A stretch of 64,000 nt of DNA, taken from assembly GCF_002797435.1 (NCBI RefSeq), contig NZ_PGEN01000001.1, positions 1,920,501 to 1,984,500 of the forward strand, read 5' to 3'. Shown here piece by piece: positions 25,687 through 34,142 of the stretch. The translations under genes and the position numbers were made by a program. The DNA is from Sphingomonas koreensis. Lineage in GTDB: Bacteria > Pseudomonadota > Alphaproteobacteria > Sphingomonadales > Sphingomonadaceae. Every line of letters starts with the position of its first letter. The first letter of the stretch is position 1. Under the pieces are notes generated by a model. The model searched no databases. It was given only the letters and a program-made list of their open reading frames with translations, and was not told the origin of the DNA.

Positions 25687-26262
25687 TTAGTCGCACCATC
25701 CCGCGCGATAGCCTCCGGAATAGGGGCGGGCGAGGCCCTCGGCCACCAGCGTCTCGCCGACGCCGCGGTCGTCGACCGATACCAGCCGCAGCTTTCGGCC
25801 GTAGCGGTCGGCATCGCGCCCCACAGTCTCGAGCGAAACCGTTCCCGAATTGAGCAGCGCATGAAGCCGCCGCGTCGCGGCCGCGCCCAGTTCCGCTTCG
25901 CGGGCACAGCGAGCGGGATGGGTTTCGGGCGTGTCGATATCGGCAATCCGGATCTTCGCGCCGTTCATCCGGAAGGTGTCGCCATCGACGACGCAGTTGC
26001 TGCCCCCGCCGCTATGGCAGAGGGTGAAGCGCGCGATCGGTACCGGGCGGCCGGACAACCCGGCCGACCTGTCCGCCACCGCGCGCGCCTCGCCCGGCAC
26101 GAGCGGATACGCCGCCCAGCCCAGCCCCCCGGCAATACCGGCCAGCGCGGTCAGGATCAGCGCGGCGCGAGTCAAGCGGCGCGCGCGCGGACGGCGCTCT
26201 AAACGAGGGGCATGCCAGGCCCGGCGAGCCCGATCCCGGTGCCAGCGATTGTCGAAATTCAT
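25687..26262 (-). CDS. Membrane-anchored thermonuclease-family (SNase-like) protein
   Basis: A 191-residue protein. The first ~30 residues are basic (RWHRDRARRAWHAPRLERRP), followed by one hydrophobic anchor (AALILTALAGIAGGLGWAAY). The SNase domain has VVDGDTFRMNGAKIRIADID, TPETHPARCAREAELG, a catalytic Arg in YGRKLRLV, and ETLVAEGLARPY. It is likely an envelope-anchored nuclease. Its start at 26262 is the only ATG that keeps the anchor. Confidence 0.83.
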   Translation of the reverse strand: MNFDNRWHRDRARRAWHAPRLERRPRARRLTRAALILTALAGIAGGLGWAAYPLVPGEARAVADRSAGLSGRPVPIARFTLCHSGGGSNCVVDGDTFRMNGAKIRIADIDTPETHPARCAREAELGAAATRRLHALLNSGTVSLETVGRDADRYGRKLRLVSVDDRGVGETLVAEGLARPYSGGYRAGWCD

Positions 26263-26412
26263 CGCCGCTATCTAGCTGCGAATCCTCGTCAAATCCCTTC
26301 GGGACAGCGCGGATGCGGAGCGGCTTGCCGCCATTTCGGAGCAACCGAGGATGCATCCATAACGGAGCGGACTATCCCCAAATCGGTGCGACCAGCCGCT
26401 AATGCCGTGCGG

Positions 26413-26595
26413 GTGAGCGAGCGGATCATCTTTGTATGCGAGGGCTGCGGCACGCCGGGCGTGACGCGCGAGGCATGGGCGGCCTGGGATGTCGACACGC
26501 AGGCCTGGGTGCTGGCCGAGATGTTCGACTATGCCTTTTGCCATCGCTGCCACCGGCGGACGCAGCTGGAGCAGCGCAAGGTGGAGGGGGAGTAG
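26413..26595 (+). CDS. Small zinc-ribbon-like protein
   Basis: About 60 residues with two CxxC pairs (FVCEGCGTPGVTREAW and FCHRCHRRTQLEQR) and DTQAWVLAEMFDYA between them, a pattern known from small sphingomonad proteins of unknown role. The start is uncertain: GTG at 26413 gives the compact form, while the frame is open further upstream. The next gene begins two bases after its stop. Confidence 0.5.
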   Translation: MSERIIFVCEGCGTPGVTREAWAAWDVDTQAWVLAEMFDYAFCHRCHRRTQLEQRKVEGE

Positions 26596-26596
26596 G

Positions 26597-27296
26597 ATGG
26601 GGGGTGCGGCATTGTCGGTCGCGATCGGCGCCATCCTGCAGGGTTCACCCCCGGATCCGCATCTGCGTGCCCCGGATCGGCTGACCGACACCTTCACGTC
26701 GATTGCGATCGACGTTGAGTTCCTTGGCAACTGCCTCGATCAGGGGGACGGCAACCAAACCGATCCGCGTTTTGCACAGCTTGATCGTCGGTACTGGGCC
26801 ACACGTCGCGAAGTCATCAGAATTTGGGGATCGGCAGAGGGTGATGCCGCAATCTCCGAACATTTCTTTACCGAGGCCTTCTTTCCCGAGAAGCGTCGCC
26901 GGTGCCGCAAAGCGCAGGTCCAGACCGCGCTCGACAATGCCACCGCCAAGCTTGGCGAGATTGAGCAGAGCCTCTCGCTGGCCGCTGTGTATCAACGCGC
27001 GGGCCTGGGCCGGCGCGTTCCGGCTGTGCCGGGATACGGTGTCGCGGGCAGAGATCGTCACGGCCGAGTGGAACGGCGAACCCGCCTTGCGGATCACGCT
27101 GACGGCGAGCAGCCGAAGCGCGCTTTTCGATCTGACCGGGCGCGCTGTGGGGAAGGCTTTGGCGGTGCGCGTCGATGGCCGCATCGTTTTCGAGCCTCAT
27201 ATCAACGAGCCGATTCAGGGCGACACGTTCCATATCCAGGCGACGGATTCGCAAACCCTTGAGCGAGCACAGACGCTCGTCGCGGACATCTGTTAG
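26597..27296 (+). pseudogene. Frameshifted gene with SecD P1-head-like C-terminus
   Basis: Two overlapping frames appear to belong together. From ATG 26597 (ribosome site GGAGGGGGAG) one frame reads as protein to about 27000 (DTFTSIAIDVEFLGNCLD, ISEHFFTEAFFPEKRRR, ALDNATAKLGEIEQSLSLA). From about 27000 the +1 frame continues to the TAG at 27294 with VSRAEIVTAEWNGEPALRIT, LFDLTGRAVGKALAVRVDGR and EPIQGDTFHIQA. These match the pattern of SecD/SecDF P1-head-like small proteins. A one-base slip or sequencing error near 26990-27040 would explain it. The terminator at 27320 supports plus-strand transcription. I do not recognise the N-terminal part. Confidence 0.4.
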
Positions 27297-27319
27297 GGCC
27301 TGTCGAAACCTCTCCTACG

Positions 27320-27352
27320 CCACCCTGGCCCACTGCCAGGGTGGTACTTTTT
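27320..27352 (+). terminator. Rho-independent terminator
   Basis: CCACCCTGGC (27320-27329) and GCCAGGGTGG (27335-27344) form a perfect 10-bp stem with a 5-base loop, followed by TACTTTTT. It is oriented for plus-strand genes ending at 27296. Confidence 0.9.
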
Positions 27353-27375
27353 CGTAATGGGAGGCCGTGGAAGCT

Positions 27376-27576
27376 TCAGGGCTGTTGCTGATCGGCGCCA
27401 AGGTTGCGACGCGCGACATAGAGTCCACCGGCAGCGCCGAGCGCAATGACCGTAATCATCCACTGTCGCGCCTGTTCGGGTGGCGGCAGGATGAGGAAAT
27501 CCAGTAAGGGCTTCGCCGCCACGAATAATGCGGCGAAGAGTCCCATCTCGACAAGCCGGATCAGGATTTTCTGCAT
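27376..27576 (-). CDS. Small membrane protein, 66 aa
   Basis: Two hydrophobic segments (MGLFAALFVAAKPLLDFLIL and WMITVIALGAAGGLYVA) joined by PPPEQARQ, with a short polar tail. The start is placed at the ATG at 27576, giving MQKILIRLVEMG. No family is recognised. It lies 52 bases downstream of the DJ-1/PfpI gene on the same strand. Confidence 0.55.
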   Translation of the reverse strand: MQKILIRLVEMGLFAALFVAAKPLLDFLILPPPEQARQWMITVIALGAAGGLYVARRNLGADQQQP

Positions 27577-27628
27577 CGCCCGAGACTGACCCACCGGAAG
27601 GGCCAGGTCAACGGGAACCGCCTGATGT

Positions 27629-28249
27629 TCAAGCCGCCTGTGCAGGGACCTGCGCAACGAAGGGACTGACCACGCCAAGCGCGCGGTCCACATACTCCGC
27701 CTTTTCACCGACCGGCGCGACATAGTGGATGGCTTCCTCGGCATCCTGTAGCGAGCCCAGCCGCGCGATCATCCATGTCGCGAGATATTGCGAGGCGAGG
27801 CAGCCTCCGGCGGTCGCGACATTGCCATGCGCGATGAAGGGTGCGTCGATGACATCGACCCCTGCCTCGATCACCCACGGCTTGGTGGTGAGATCGGTGC
27901 AGGCGGGCAGGTCGCCGACCAGGCCGAGCTTGGCGAGGAGCAAGGTGCCCGAACATTGCGCGCCGATCAGCTGGCGCGCGGGATCGAGGCGGATCGCCGA
28001 CAGCAACGCGGCATCGGTGGCGTGATCGCGGGTGCGGATGCCGCTGCCGATCAGGACGGCATCGGCCTCTTCCAGAAAGTCGAGACCACGCTGGGCGCGG
28101 ACGGTGACGCCGTTCATCGACGTCACTTCCTCGGCCGGCGAGGTGATGTACGCCGCCCAGCCCTTCGCCCGCATCCGGTTGAGGATCGCGGCGGCGATGA
28201 ACGAATCGAGTTCGTTATAGCCTTCGAGGGTGAGGACGGCGATCTGCAT
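27629..28249 (-). CDS. DJ-1/PfpI family protein
   Basis: A 206-residue class I glutamine-amidotransferase-like protein. The nucleophile-elbow Cys is in LIGAQCSGTLLLAKLG, with MQIAVLTLEGYNELDSF at the N-terminus. An AHGNVATAGGCLASQYLATW segment is typical of the ThiJ/PfpI transcription-factor-like branch but without a DNA-binding domain. It may be a deglycase, chaperone or hydratase; function cannot be narrowed. It begins two bases after the ptrB-like gene's stop, suggesting co-transcription. Confidence 0.87.
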   Translation of the reverse strand: MQIAVLTLEGYNELDSFIAAAILNRMRAKGWAAYITSPAEEVTSMNGVTVRAQRGLDFLEEADAVLIGSGIRTRDHATDAALLSAIRLDPARQLIGAQCSGTLLLAKLGLVGDLPACTDLTTKPWVIEAGVDVIDAPFIAHGNVATAGGCLASQYLATWMIARLGSLQDAEEAIHYVAPVGEKAEYVDRALGVVSPFVAQVPAQAA

Positions 28250-28251
28250 CG

Positions 28252-30318
28252 TTACTCCACTTCACTCAAACCAAGCTGCCACAGGACGAAGGCATTCTCT
28301 TCCGCCGCCTCGTGCAGGCTTTCCCAGCGGCCCGACTTGCCGCCATGCCCAGCGCCCATATTGGTCTTGAGCAGCAGGACATTGTCGTCGGTCTTGGTCG
28401 CGCGCAGCTTCGCCGCCCATTTGGCCGGCTCCCAATAGGTGACGCGCGGATCGTTGAGACCGCCCGAGATGAAGATCGGCGGATAGGCCTGGGGCCTCAC
28501 ATTGTCGTACGGCGAATAGCCGCGGATCAGCTCGAACGCCTCGGCATCGGTGATCGGGTTGCCCCATTCGGGCCATTCGCCCGGGGTGAGCGGCAGCGTA
28601 TCGTCGAGCATCGTGTTGAGCACGTCGACGAACGGCACGTCGGCGACCACCGCTCCCCACAGGTCGGGATCGGAATTGATCACCGCGCCCATCAGCTCGC
28701 CGCCCGCCGATCCGCCCGCGATCGCGAGGCCGCCCTTGTGCGTGAAGCCGCGGTCGATCAGCCCCTTTGCGACGTCGACGAAGTCGTTGAAGGTGTTGGT
28801 CCGCTTCTTGAGCTTGCCGTCGAGATACCATTGCTGGCCGAGATCGTCGCCGCCGCGGATATGCGCGATGGCAAAGGCGACGCCGCGATCGAGGAACGAC
28901 ATGCGCGAGGTCGAGAAGCCCGGCGGGATCGCGATGCCGTACGCGCCATAGGCGTAGAGATAGACCTTGCCCGTGCCGTCGCGCGGGAAGTCCCTGGGGT
29001 AGACGATCGAGCAGGGAACCTCGGTACCATCGCGGGCGGTGATCTTGAGGCGCTCGGTCGCGTACTTGCTCGCGTCATAGCCCGATGGAATGATCTGGAC
29101 CTTGCGCACTTCGAGTTCGCCGGTCGCGACGTGATAGTCATAGACGGTGCCGGGCGTGACCATCGATTCATAGCCGATGCGCAGCACGTCCATCGCATAT
29201 TCGGGATTGTCGCCGAGCGAGGCGACATAGCTCGCCTCGGGGAAGGCGATGCGCTTGCCTTCACCGCCTGAATATTGATGCAGCTCGATCTGATCGAGGC
29301 CGTCCTCGCGCCCCTCGACGACGAAGAAATCGGCGAAGGTGGTGACGCCGGTCATGTAGAAATGCGGCGAGGGCGCGATCCGCTCGACCCACTCGCCGGG
29401 CGCGTCGATGCTGGCGGTGCACAGCCGGAAATTGGTGTGCGTGTCGTTGGTGTGGATGAAGAGGGTGCCGTCATGCTCCTCGACATCATATTCGCGCCCT
29501 TCCTGGCGCGGAGCGACGAGGATCGGCCTGGCGAAGGGATCGTTGGCGGGGAGCAGGCGCACCTCGCTGGTCACGTGATCGCCGGTCGAGATGACGATCC
29601 ACTTGCGCGACTGGGTCTCGCCGACGCCGACGCGATAGCCCTCATCCTCCTCGTGATAGAGCTCGACGTCCTCCGCGGGATCGCTGCCGAGACGATGGTA
29701 GCGGGCATTGTCGGTGCGCCACTGGTCATTGGCGAGGCCGTAGAGAAAGCCGGCATCGTCGGCGGTCCAGACGATGTCGGAAAGCATGCCGGGAATCTCG
29801 TCGGGCAGATGCTCGCCCGTCTCGAGGTCCTTGACCCGAACGAGGAAGCGCTCCGAACCGTTGTCGTCATAGGCATAAGCGAGCCAGCGGCCGTTGTTGG
29901 AGACCGAGAAGCCGCCGAGACGGAAATATTCCTTGCCCTTGGCCAGCGCCGGTTCGTCGAGGATCAGGGCGTCTTCGCCCCCGGCAACCGGCTTGCGCCA
30001 CCAGCGGCGATATTCGCCGCCCTGCTCGAAATCGGTCCAGTAGAGCCAGTCGCCGTCCTTCTGGGGGACGGTGGCATCGTCTTCCTTGATGCGGCCGCGC
30101 ATCTCCGCGAACAGCGTGTCGGCGAGCGGCTTCAGCGGCTTCATCACCGCTTCGTAATAGGCATTCTCTTCCTTGAGATAGGTGAGAACCTCTTCGCTGG
30201 TGACATTGGGATAGCCCGGATCGCGCAGCCAGTTCCACGGATCGTCGATCGTCACGCCATGACGTTCGAAGCTGTAGGGACGGGTGGCGGCGACAGGCGG
30301 CTTGGGAAGATCGGTCAT
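28252..30318 (-). CDS. ptrB: Oligopeptidase B-like S9 serine peptidase
   Basis: A cytosolic S9A peptidase of 688 residues that cleaves after basic residues in short peptides. The N-terminal propeller includes YSFERHGVTIDDPWNWLRDP. The hydrolase domain carries YLYAYGAYGIAIPPGFS, the nucleophile motif AIAGGSAGGELMGAV, and ISGGLNDPRVTYWEPAKWAA near the Asp. The catalytic His lies in NMGAGHGGKSGRWE. There is no signal peptide. Start: ATG 30318. Confidence 0.93.
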   Translation of the reverse strand: MTDLPKPPVAATRPYSFERHGVTIDDPWNWLRDPGYPNVTSEEVLTYLKEENAYYEAVMKPLKPLADTLFAEMRGRIKEDDATVPQKDGDWLYWTDFEQGGEYRRWWRKPVAGGEDALILDEPALAKGKEYFRLGGFSVSNNGRWLAYAYDDNGSERFLVRVKDLETGEHLPDEIPGMLSDIVWTADDAGFLYGLANDQWRTDNARYHRLGSDPAEDVELYHEEDEGYRVGVGETQSRKWIVISTGDHVTSEVRLLPANDPFARPILVAPRQEGREYDVEEHDGTLFIHTNDTHTNFRLCTASIDAPGEWVERIAPSPHFYMTGVTTFADFFVVEGREDGLDQIELHQYSGGEGKRIAFPEASYVASLGDNPEYAMDVLRIGYESMVTPGTVYDYHVATGELEVRKVQIIPSGYDASKYATERLKITARDGTEVPCSIVYPRDFPRDGTGKVYLYAYGAYGIAIPPGFSTSRMSFLDRGVAFAIAHIRGGDDLGQQWYLDGKLKKRTNTFNDFVDVAKGLIDRGFTHKGGLAIAGGSAGGELMGAVINSDPDLWGAVVADVPFVDVLNTMLDDTLPLTPGEWPEWGNPITDAEAFELIRGYSPYDNVRPQAYPPIFISGGLNDPRVTYWEPAKWAAKLRATKTDDNVLLLKTNMGAGHGGKSGRWESLHEAAEENAFVLWQLGLSEVE

Positions 30319-30430
30319 GGCATGGCTCTAGCCGCTCGCCTTCGTCCAAGTCGAGGCGGCATTGCTCACCGTGCTCTTGCCGCGAACGTAAGCCCCGCGC
30401 ATCATGACCGAAACGAACAGGAGCAGGCGT

Positions 30431-32686
30431 ATGAAGCGGGCGATGATGGCGGGCGCAGCATTGGTGGCGCTGGCGGGGACGGCGCAGGCGCAACGCTACG
30501 AGGCGAGGATCGTCCGCACCCAGCATGGCATCCCGCACATCACCGCCAAGGACTGGCGCGGCGCGGGCTACGGCATCGGCTATGCCTATGCGCAGGACAA
30601 CCTGTGCATGATCGCCGAGGAATTCGCGACCGTGGCGGGCGAGCGATCGCTGCATTTCGGGCCGAAGGAGAGCGCGACGCTGGGCTTCCAGAAAGTCGAC
30701 AACCTGAGCTCCGACCTCTTCTTCCGCAGCGCGATCGACCTGCCCGCGCTGCGCAAGGGCGTACGGGCGCAGGGCGCCGAGGCGATGGCGATCGTCCAGG
30801 GCTATATCGCGGGCTACAACCGCTACCTCCGCGACATCGGGCCGCAGGGCGTGCCCGCCGAATGCAGGGGCAAGACGTGGGTGCGGCCGATCACCGCTGA
30901 CGATACCCTGCGGCTCAACGAGAAGCAGATGCTTCTGGCGAGTTCGCTGGCGCTGGCCCCTGGCATCGCCAATGCGGTGCCGCCGGGAACGGCCAAGCTA
31001 GCGGCGCTGAGCCGTGCGGTGCTGCCCGATTTCAACAAGCTCGAAATCGCGAGCAACGGCTGGGCGTTCGGCGGCGACGTCACCGCCGACGGCCAGGGGC
31101 TGCTGGTCGGCAACCCGCATTTCCCCTGGCACGGCCCGAGCCGCTTCTGGGAGATGCACGTCACCATCCCCGGCAAGATCGATGCGGCAGGTGCGGGGAT
31201 CGCGGGAACGCCCTTCCCCACCCTCGGCTTCAACCGCGACATCGCCTGGACGCATACGGTGACCGCGGCGCGGCACTTCACCCTCTATCAGGTCGCGCTC
31301 GACCCCGCCGATCCGACATCCTATCTGGTCGACGGCAAGCCGGAGAAGATGACTGCCCGGACGATCCGCGTGCCGTTGCCCGACGGCAAATCGGTCGAGC
31401 GGACGCTCTATTCGACACGCTTCGGGCCGGTGGTGACGATGCCGCAGGCGATGGTGAACTGGACCGACAGAATCGCCTTCGCGGTGCGCGACGCCAATCG
31501 CGGCAACCAGCGCGCGGTCGGCACCTGGCTGAAGATCGCCCGCGCCCGCAATGTGGGCGAGATCCGCGACGCGGTGACGCAGAGCCTGGCGATCCCATGG
31601 GTCAATACCATCGCCGCCGACCGGCATGGCGACGCGCTGCACGCCGATGTGACCGCGGTGCCCAATGTCCCGGCCGCGAAGATCAAGGCGTGCGCGACCC
31701 CGCTCTCACCCGCCGTGGCGCGAGCGGCGGTGCTGCTCGACGGGTCCAAATCCGCCTGTGCCTGGGATGAGGCAGCAGGGGCATCGGTGGCGGGGCTGAT
31801 GCCGGCGCGCGACCAGGCGATCTACCAGCGGCGCGATTACGTCGCGAACATGAACGACAGCTATTGGCTGAGCAATCCGCGCGTCCCGCACCCACCGCTG
31901 TCGCCGATCCTCGGCGCGGCGGAGCAGCAGGTGAGCCTGCGCACGCGATCGGGCTTCATCGAGACCGACGCGCTGATCGCGGGGGGCAAGGTCGACCACA
32001 AGCGCGCACAGGACATGGCCTTCGCCAACAAGAGCCTGGCCGCCGATCTCGCGCTCAAACCGCTGCTGACGCTGTGCGCCGGCAAGGCCGACGTGGCCGA
32101 GGCGTGCACGGCGCTGGCCAAATGGGACGGGCGCTTCGAGAATGACAGCCGCGGCGCGTGGCTGTTCGACCGCTTCTGGATGAAGGCGCGGAACATCGCC
32201 GGCATCTGGTCTGTGCCGTTCGACGTCAAGGACCCGCTGCATACGCCGCGCGACCTGGTGACCACGGGTGACACGGCAACGAAGCTGATCGCGACCCTCA
32301 AGGCGGCGGCCGAGGAAGTGACCAAGGCGGGCGTGGCGCTCGATGCGCGCTGGGGCGAGGTCCAATATGCCCCGCGCGGAACCGACCGGATCCCAGTCCA
32401 TGGCGGCGACGGGCAGTTGGGCGTGCTCAACGTGCAGATATCCGATCCGGCACCCGGCGGCGTCTCGCCCCGGCACGGATCGAGCTATGTGCAGGTGGTC
32501 GGCTTCGACGCCGAGGGGCCGGTGGCGGATACGGTGCTCAGCTACTCGCAGTCCCCGAACCCGGCATCGCCCTGGTATGCCGACCAGACGCATCTCTATG
32601 CCAGGAAGGCGTGGGTCCGCTTCCCCTTCACCCCGGCGCAGATCGAAGCGGCGAAGGTCGGGGAAGCGGTGACGATTAGCGAGTAG
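30431..32686 (+). CDS. Penicillin acylase family protein (Ntn-hydrolase)
   Basis: A periplasmic acylase of about 751 residues with signal peptide MKRAMMAGAALVALAGTAQA. The alpha chain begins ARIVRTQHGIPHITAKDW. Autocatalytic cleavage should precede the Ser of IASNGWAFGGDVTADGQGLL, which becomes the N-terminal nucleophile. Downstream GNPHFPWHGPSRFWEMHVT and TLGFNRDIAWTHTVTAARHF fit the aculeacin/AHL-acylase branch. Likely substrates are N-acyl amides such as acyl-homoserine lactones or lipopeptides, but this is not shown. An upstream in-frame ATG (30404) adds 9 residues; 30431 is preferred for signal peptide geometry. Confidence 0.9.
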   Translation: MKRAMMAGAALVALAGTAQAQRYEARIVRTQHGIPHITAKDWRGAGYGIGYAYAQDNLCMIAEEFATVAGERSLHFGPKESATLGFQKVDNLSSDLFFRSAIDLPALRKGVRAQGAEAMAIVQGYIAGYNRYLRDIGPQGVPAECRGKTWVRPITADDTLRLNEKQMLLASSLALAPGIANAVPPGTAKLAALSRAVLPDFNKLEIASNGWAFGGDVTADGQGLLVGNPHFPWHGPSRFWEMHVTIPGKIDAAGAGIAGTPFPTLGFNRDIAWTHTVTAARHFTLYQVALDPADPTSYLVDGKPEKMTARTIRVPLPDGKSVERTLYSTRFGPVVTMPQAMVNWTDRIAFAVRDANRGNQRAVGTWLKIARARNVGEIRDAVTQSLAIPWVNTIAADRHGDALHADVTAVPNVPAAKIKACATPLSPAVARAAVLLDGSKSACAWDEAAGASVAGLMPARDQAIYQRRDYVANMNDSYWLSNPRVPHPPLSPILGAAEQQVSLRTRSGFIETDALIAGGKVDHKRAQDMAFANKSLAADLALKPLLTLCAGKADVAEACTALAKWDGRFENDSRGAWLFDRFWMKARNIAGIWSVPFDVKDPLHTPRDLVTTGDTATKLIATLKAAAEEVTKAGVALDARWGEVQYAPRGTDRIPVHGGDGQLGVLNVQISDPAPGGVSPRHGSSYVQVVGFDAEGPVADTVLSYSQSPNPASPWYADQTHLYARKAWVRFPFTPAQIEAAKVGEAVTISE

Positions 32687-32692
32687 GCGGCG

Positions 32693-33172
32693 TCAGGCGG
32701 CTTCGAGGTCGAGCAGCAGGCGCTTGGCCTCGAGCCCCCCGGCAAAGCCGGTGAGCGCGCCGTTGGCGCCGATCACACGATGGCATGGCGCGATGATCGA
32801 GACCGGGTTGCGGCCATTGGCGGCGCCGACCGCGCGGCTGGCGGTGGGGCGGCCGATCTGGTCGGCGATCTGCGCATAGCTGCGCGTTTCGCCGAACGGG
32901 ATGGTGAGCAGCGCCTGCCACACGCTGCGCTGGAAGTCGGTGCCGCGAAAATCGAGCGGCACGTCGAAGGCGCGCAGCGTGCCGGCGAAATAGCCGTCGA
33001 CCTGCATAGCGGCGCGGGCAAGGATCGGGTGACCGGCGTCCTCGACCGTGGGGCCGAGCGGCACGCGGCCGGGGCGCTCATTGGGCCAGAGGATGGCGAC
33101 GAGGCCCGTGTCGCTGGCGACCAGGCGAAGCGTGCCGACGGGCGAGGCGATGTCCTTGTGGGCGAGGGTCAT
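32693..33172 (-). CDS. ogt: Methylated-DNA--protein-cysteine S-methyltransferase
   Basis: A 159-residue suicide DNA-repair protein that takes alkyl groups from O6-alkylguanine. The acceptor Cys lies in the invariant PCHRVIGANGALTGFAGG. The helix-turn-helix FQRSVWQALLTIPFGETRSY and the Asn of RAVGAANGRNP fit the family. It is convergent with the acylase gene, with 6 bases between the stops. Confidence 0.95.
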   Translation of the reverse strand: MTLAHKDIASPVGTLRLVASDTGLVAILWPNERPGRVPLGPTVEDAGHPILARAAMQVDGYFAGTLRAFDVPLDFRGTDFQRSVWQALLTIPFGETRSYAQIADQIGRPTASRAVGAANGRNPVSIIAPCHRVIGANGALTGFAGGLEAKRLLLDLEAA

Positions 33173-33251
33173 GAGAAATCTCCTGCGGATATGCTCCGCA
33201 AGTTAGGCGTCTTGCAAATGAGTTGCTTCCCGCAGGTTGCGGGCAAACCGA

Positions 33252-33899
33252 TCAGTTGCCGATCACGCCGCCCATGCCGAGGCGCTTGCCGCGGGTGATG
33301 ATCACGCGATCGCCGAGCTTCGCCTGCGCGAAGATCAGCTTGGCGAAGGGCAGAGGAACCCCGATGCAGCCATGCGTCGCCGCGCCCATCTCGACCTCCG
33401 ACGCGTGGATCGCGACGCCGTCATTGGTGAGGCGCATCATATACGGCATCGGCGCGCCGTAGAGGTTGGAGATATGGTGCACCTTCTTCTGCGTGATCTT
33501 GTGCACGCCGAGCGGCGTCGGCTTTTCGTCCGCGCCGTAGAGGATCGCAGTGGCGCCGATCTCGTACCCGTCGCGGAACACCGACATCGTCTCGGCCTCC
33601 AGATCGATGGTGATCGTCAGCGGGCCGTCGGCCGGAACATCGTCGGTGTTCCAGAAATACTCGCCGAAGCGGATCGGACCGGGGATGTCGAGGATGCGCT
33701 TGACAACAAGCTGAGGCTCGGCCGCCGGCTCCGCAGGTTTGGGGGCGGGCGGCTTGGCAACGGGCCTGGGCTGCGGTGCGGCGGCGACAGGCCTGGCGGG
33801 CGCAGGCGAACTGCCGGGAACGAGTGCGGCGGCACCCATCGCGGCGGCCACACCGCCGACGAGAAGCCCGGTCCTGATCGCCCAACCACTCCAACGCAC
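33252..33899 (-). CDS. L,D-transpeptidase (YkuD) family protein
   Basis: A 215-residue cell-wall enzyme forming 3-3 cross-links or anchoring proteins. A single hydrophobic anchor (IRTGLLVGGVAAAMGAAALV) is followed by a Pro/Ala-rich linker (QPRPVAKPPAPKPAEPAAEP). The YkuD domain contains VAIHASEVEMGAATHGCIGV with the catalytic Cys and His, and PTPLGVHKITQKK. The chosen start is the GTG at 33899; the frame stays open to 34034, but that extension is not protein-like for the family. Confidence 0.87.
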   Translation of the reverse strand: MRWSGWAIRTGLLVGGVAAAMGAAALVPGSSPAPARPVAAAPQPRPVAKPPAPKPAEPAAEPQLVVKRILDIPGPIRFGEYFWNTDDVPADGPLTITIDLEAETMSVFRDGYEIGATAILYGADEKPTPLGVHKITQKKVHHISNLYGAPMPYMMRLTNDGVAIHASEVEMGAATHGCIGVPLPFAKLIFAQAKLGDRVIITRGKRLGMGGVIGN

Positions 33900-34142
33900 G
33901 CGCCGACTCCTGCAAAACGTCCCGCCATGATCCGCGATTCGGGCGGCGGGGGCCACCCCCGATTTCCCGGCGTTCCATGCTGGCACAGGCCGAGGAGCCG
34001 TTAACCGGGCCCTTCGCCCCCTTCCCAATGGCACGCGATCGGCCTAGCCATTCGCCATTGCCCGGACGGCTTCACAGGCGGCACCGCCGCACCCAGATAA
34101 GGGATGGAGCCGCCGGACCACGCGCTTTTGAGGATCACGAGA

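Noticed and set aside
26645..27184. Minus-strand frame of 179 codons
   Set aside because: Codon third-position pattern and the downstream plus-strand terminator favour plus-strand coding; no family recognised on the minus strand.
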